A DNA stretch of 46,949 nucleotides from positions 1 through 46,949 of the forward strand of contig JAFSKF010000036.1 in NCBI GenBank assembly GCA_017449065.1, read 5' to 3'. Of this stretch, positions 46,331-46,949 are shown piece by piece (the first letter of the stretch is position 1; every line of letters starts with the position of its first letter). Under the pieces are notes generated by a model. The model was not told the DNA's origin, searched no databases, and saw only the letters and a program-made list of their open reading frames with translations. The stretch is from Bacteroidales bacterium (GTDB lineage: Bacteria > Bacteroidota > Bacteroidia > Bacteroidales > UBA3663). The translations under genes and the position numbers were made by a program.

Positions 46331-46949
46331 ATGAGCAGCACGCATAAGCATGTGTGTTGCGATGAGGACATCTACGACGAACTGTTCGGACTATTGTCCT
46401 CAATGAAGAAACTCTACGTGGAGAAAGTAATGAACGGTGGCATGAAACAAGATCGTTTCATTGATTTGTTCTGTGACAGCCACCACTCCATCGGCTGTAA
46501 GCAGCCCTGCTGCAACAATGCCCATCGTATGAATATGGGTATCGTGCGTAACCTGTACACGCAGGAGAAGGATATGCTTGACAGGTATCTCTATAAGGAT
46601 TCGTTCACAAAGGAAGACTTTCACGAGCTTATCCATCATCACCTGACAACAAGTACAGAAAACCAATCCCATGCGGCTGTCTCTCTATCATTCGGAGGAA
46701 AGTTCACAGACCGTCAGTTGGATTGTTTGGCAAAGATTGCACAAGAAAACCAACTTTTCAAGTTATCAAACGAGACAGAAGCAAGGGCGGTCATGGATGC
46801 TTTGCTCCACTGCAAGGCCGGATTCACAGTAGAAGTCAGAAACCTACGCAATGTAGCCGTGTTCTTTGACGAGCTGCTTACCAACAACCTCGTCTGTTAC
46901 AACTGGCAATCCGTGATTGAGAAAGGACGTTTCCTTATATCGCCAAAGA
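46331..46949 (+). CDS. Cys/His-rich protein of the mobile element (partial, unknown family)
   Basis: An open frame from ATG 46331 runs to the right edge for 206 codons without a stop: MSSTHKHVCCDEDIYDELFG, later FIDLFCDSHHSIGCKQPCCNNAHRM. The motif CDSHHSIGCKQPCCNNAH is rich in Cys and His and may bind metal. A second half with FGGKFTDRQLDCLAKIA and VRNLRNVAVFFDELLTNNLVCYNW looks helical. I do not recognise the family. Such genes next to integrases in Bacteroidales mobile elements are common. A 19-codon frame (46288-46347, MKKQDQSGHLSFWGDEQHA) precedes and overlaps it in another frame and may be a leader peptide. Confidence 0.7.
   Translation, partial: MSSTHKHVCCDEDIYDELFGLLSSMKKLYVEKVMNGGMKQDRFIDLFCDSHHSIGCKQPCCNNAHRMNMGIVRNLYTQEKDMLDRYLYKDSFTKEDFHELIHHHLTTSTENQSHAAVSLSFGGKFTDRQLDCLAKIAQENQLFKLSNETEARAVMDALLHCKAGFTVEVRNLRNVAVFFDELLTNNLVCYNWQSVIEKGRFLISPK

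Noticed and set aside
1..46949. tRNA or rRNA genes
   Set aside because: No cloverleaf with a T-loop GGTTCRA sequence and no conserved rRNA stretch was found on reading either strand.

Overview
The window looks like a chromosome segment of a Bacteroidales bacterium, most likely Prevotellaceae. The evidence is the repeated Bacteroidetes-type promoter (TTTG-like -33 box, about 19-20 bp spacer, TAnnTTTG -7 box), the order rpmB-rpmG-DUF4295-ftsY-rimO, a streptopain-type C10 protease, a PL11 rhamnogalacturonan lyase, a sodium-pump type methylmalonyl-CoA decarboxylase and a Bacteroides-type integrase. No tRNA, rRNA or CRISPR array was seen.

Left part (1-9.6 kb): the tail of an unidentified gene, ruvA, a 41-bp tandem repeat, an L,D-transpeptidase overlapping hrpB, then a minus-strand unit in which an orphan LuxR-type response regulator precedes two PLP sulfur-amino-acid enzymes (PatB/MalY type and Cys/Met gamma-family) and a TonB-dependent receptor with a His-rich stretch.

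Middle (9.6-35.8 kb): mostly minus-strand housekeeping operons. The first is rpmB-rpmG-DUF4295-ftsY-rimO-thioredoxin-DUF3667. The second is aspC-mrcA-DUF4924-prfC-priA, ending at a strong two-way terminator shared with the convergent C10 protease gene. The third is mmdA-oadG-biotin carrier-lptF/G-PL11, with yebC and pheT upstream. The oadB subunit normally expected beside mmdA is not in the window.

Right part (36-46.9 kb): an accessory region. The oldest layer appears to be a four-gene minus-strand cluster: SNF2-type helicase with a PLD-like N-terminus, DUF4391 protein, type III Mod methyltransferase and type III Res nuclease. It is now broken. mod carries a one-base frameshift. Res is reduced to its C-terminal nuclease segment, fused out of frame to the end of an unrelated DUF4143 AAA ATPase gene. 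A VapBC-like toxin-antitoxin pair sits on the opposite strand between DUF4391 and mod. A palindromic repeat has been inserted in frame into the helicase motor domain. Upstream of the helicase lie a GC-richer hairpin-rich block, an AT-rich stretch with repeats, and a rightward integrase followed by a Cys/His-rich gene that leaves the window, so a mobile element probably begins near 44.8-45.0 kb.

All calls come from reading motifs and layout; no database search was run.
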